DNA of 39,780 nucleotides from a virus. A program made the translations under genes and the position numbers. The notes beneath the pieces are model-generated. The model made no database searches, had not been told where the DNA came from, and saw nothing but the letters and a program-made list of their open reading frames with translations. The stretch is taken from positions 1 through 39,780 of IMG/VR virus record IMGVR_UViG_3300045282_000312; one strand, written 5' to 3'. Below are positions 39,033 to 39,780 of the stretch, in pieces; position 1 is the stretch's first letter, and each line of letters starts with the position of its first letter.

Positions 39033-39722
39033 ATGGCATGGATCGAATCGCACCAGGCTCTCGGTCATCATCCGAAGACACTGCATCTCGCCGAGGCGCT
39101 GGGCTGCAGCCTGCCGACGGCGGTAGGCCACCTGCAGTTCCTGTGGTGGTGGGCGCTCGACTATGCGCCTGACGGGCGCCTGAAACCGGGCAGTCAACTC
39201 ACCATCGCCCGGGCGTGCGAGTGGCGGGGCAAGCCCGACAAGTTCTGGCAGGGCCTGCTCGAGGCCGGCTTTGTCGACGACAGCGGCGAGGGAGGACGGA
39301 TCCATGATTGGCACGACTACGCGGGTCGGCTGGTCGACAAACGGCGCCGCGATGCGGAGCGGAAGCGACAGGGGCGCATGGACACGTCCGCCGGACTTCC
39401 GGCGCCACCAAATGAAAATGGAACCGGACATCCGGCGGACGGCGCCCGGACGGCGCAGGTACCGGACCTAACCGTACCGGACCAACCGGACCAACCAACC
39501 GGACCGGACCGGACCGGACCCATCCCCCCAAACCCCCCTTCGGACCCGCCGAAGGGGGGCGATGACTCCGAGACGTGCCCCGAATGCGAGCTGCTCGTCG
39601 ATCGCAACGGGGCGGGCCACGGGCTCTCGAAGCTGCCAGGTCGCGTTCGGAATTGCTCGCTTGACCACCTGAAGCCCTTCGAGTGGCAGCAGCGAGCCGC
39701 GGTGGAGGCCGCCAGTGTCTGA
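39033..39722 (+). CDS. Phage replication initiator (winged-helix N-terminus, Cys-rich C-terminus)
   Basis: A 229-residue product from ATG 39033; longer frames run into the nuclease gene. Residues 8-105 look like the winged-helix start of phage replisome organisers: LHLAEALGCSLPTAVGHLQF, then WWWALDYAPDGRL, then FWQGLLEAGFVD and IHDWHDYAGRLVDKRRRDAE. Residues 120-180 are a Pro/Asp/Gly-rich linker whose DNA holds GGACC repeats and a strong hairpin. The C-terminus has CPEC (C182, C185) and ends in a basic helix. It is the likely origin-binding protein of the phage. Its last 80 bases reappear at the start of the window. Confidence 0.78.
   Translation: MAWIESHQALGHHPKTLHLAEALGCSLPTAVGHLQFLWWWALDYAPDGRLKPGSQLTIARACEWRGKPDKFWQGLLEAGFVDDSGEGGRIHDWHDYAGRLVDKRRRDAERKRQGRMDTSAGLPAPPNENGTGHPADGARTAQVPDLTVPDQPDQPTGPDRTGPIPPNPPSDPPKGGDDSETCPECELLVDRNGAGHGLSKLPGRVRNCSLDHLKPFEWQQRAAVEAASV
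39461..39559. repeat. GGACC iteron-like repeats plus perfect 11-bp hairpin: candidate replication origin
   Basis: ACCGGACC starts at 39461, 39476, 39485, 39498, 39503, 39508 and 39513: seven GGACC cores in about 57 bases. Thirteen bases later CCCCCCTTCGG (39533-39543) and CCGAAGGGGGG (39549-39559) form a perfect stem with a 5-base loop. Both lie inside the initiator gene, like the iterons in the lambda O gene. There is no AT-rich unwinding element beside them, the main weakness of the origin reading. Confidence 0.5.
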
Positions 39723-39780
39723 GCAGTTGAGCCGGTGCCGGTCGTGTCAGACGCACTCCGCCGCGGTGCGGGAGACGGCC
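39643..39780. repeat. Terminal direct repeat, right copy
   Basis: Right-hand copy of the 138-bp redundancy. It carries C at 39769 where the left copy has A at 127. In the frame of the small gene starting at 73 (39715 here) the change is AGG to CGG, both arginine. Confidence 0.93.
39715..39780 (+). CDS. 5' end of CxxC micro-protein (redundant copy)
   Basis: The first 22 codons of the gene complete at 73-171, repeated because the window overlaps itself. Codon 19 is CGG here and AGG in the left copy, a synonymous change. Confidence 0.6.
   Translation, partial: MSEQLSRCRSCQTHSAAVRETA

Noticed and set aside
1-39780. tRNA genes, CRISPR arrays and insertion sequences
   Set aside because: Reading for cloverleaf ends, regular spaced repeats and transposase motifs showed none. 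Short or degenerate ones could be missed by eye.

Overview
The window is GC-rich, almost gap-free coding DNA with a temperate tailed-phage gene set. Its first 138 bases recur at the end (39643-39780) with one mismatch. I therefore read it as one complete, circularly closing phage genome of about 39,642 bp, probably a metagenomic assembly. The host is not certain. GTG starts, apparently leaderless promoters, a CGAAC-N4-GTTC SOS-type box and a phage-encoded resuscitation-promoting-factor-like muralytic protein suggest an actinobacterium or another high-GC monoderm lineage such as Chloroflexota/Dormibacterota.

Layout. (a) 1-26,000, plus strand: the late operon. It runs from small ORFs to a putative small terminase, large terminase and portal, then a 2,199-residue virion protein carrying two cell-wall enzyme domains. 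Two large virion-associated proteins, scaffold, major capsid protein and a run of tail or fibre proteins follow. No tape measure, tail tube or sheath is recognisable, so a short-tailed (podovirus-like) particle is likely. The operon ends with a lysis cassette: a C39-like endolysin split by a frameshift, a coiled-coil/TM protein and two holin-like proteins. (b) 26,042-30,207, minus strand: a tightly overlapping leftward operon of a SWIM zinc-finger protein, small unknowns, two membrane peptides, a TcmP-like protein and an HTH-DUF5131 radical-SAM-like protein. (c) 30,210-30,276: a divergent switch region with a symmetric pair of operators over two -10 boxes, next to an XRE repressor. (d) 30,656-33,950: a large serine integrase, two minus-strand genes including an HTH regulator, and regulatory DNA rich in GGACAG/CTGTCC sites plus an SOS-like box. 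(e) 34,000-39,722, plus strand: the early operon, with tiny membrane peptides, the Rpf-like protein, a RecT/Bet annealase, a VRR-NUC nuclease and a replication initiator. A minus-strand toxin-antitoxin pair with its own leaderless promoter interrupts it.

The lysogenic core is repressor, operators and integrase. Lytic replication probably uses the initiator, whose linker holds GGACC repeats and a perfect 11-bp hairpin (a lambda-O-like candidate origin), with VRR-NUC and RecT for DNA processing. Entry and exit through the wall use four muralytic domains: glucosaminidase and C39-like in the virion protein, the C39-like lysin, and the Rpf-like protein. The least explained parts are the HTH-DUF5131/TcmP pair with its 12-codon leader, the frameshifted lysin, and the micro-proteins, several of which are under 60 codons.
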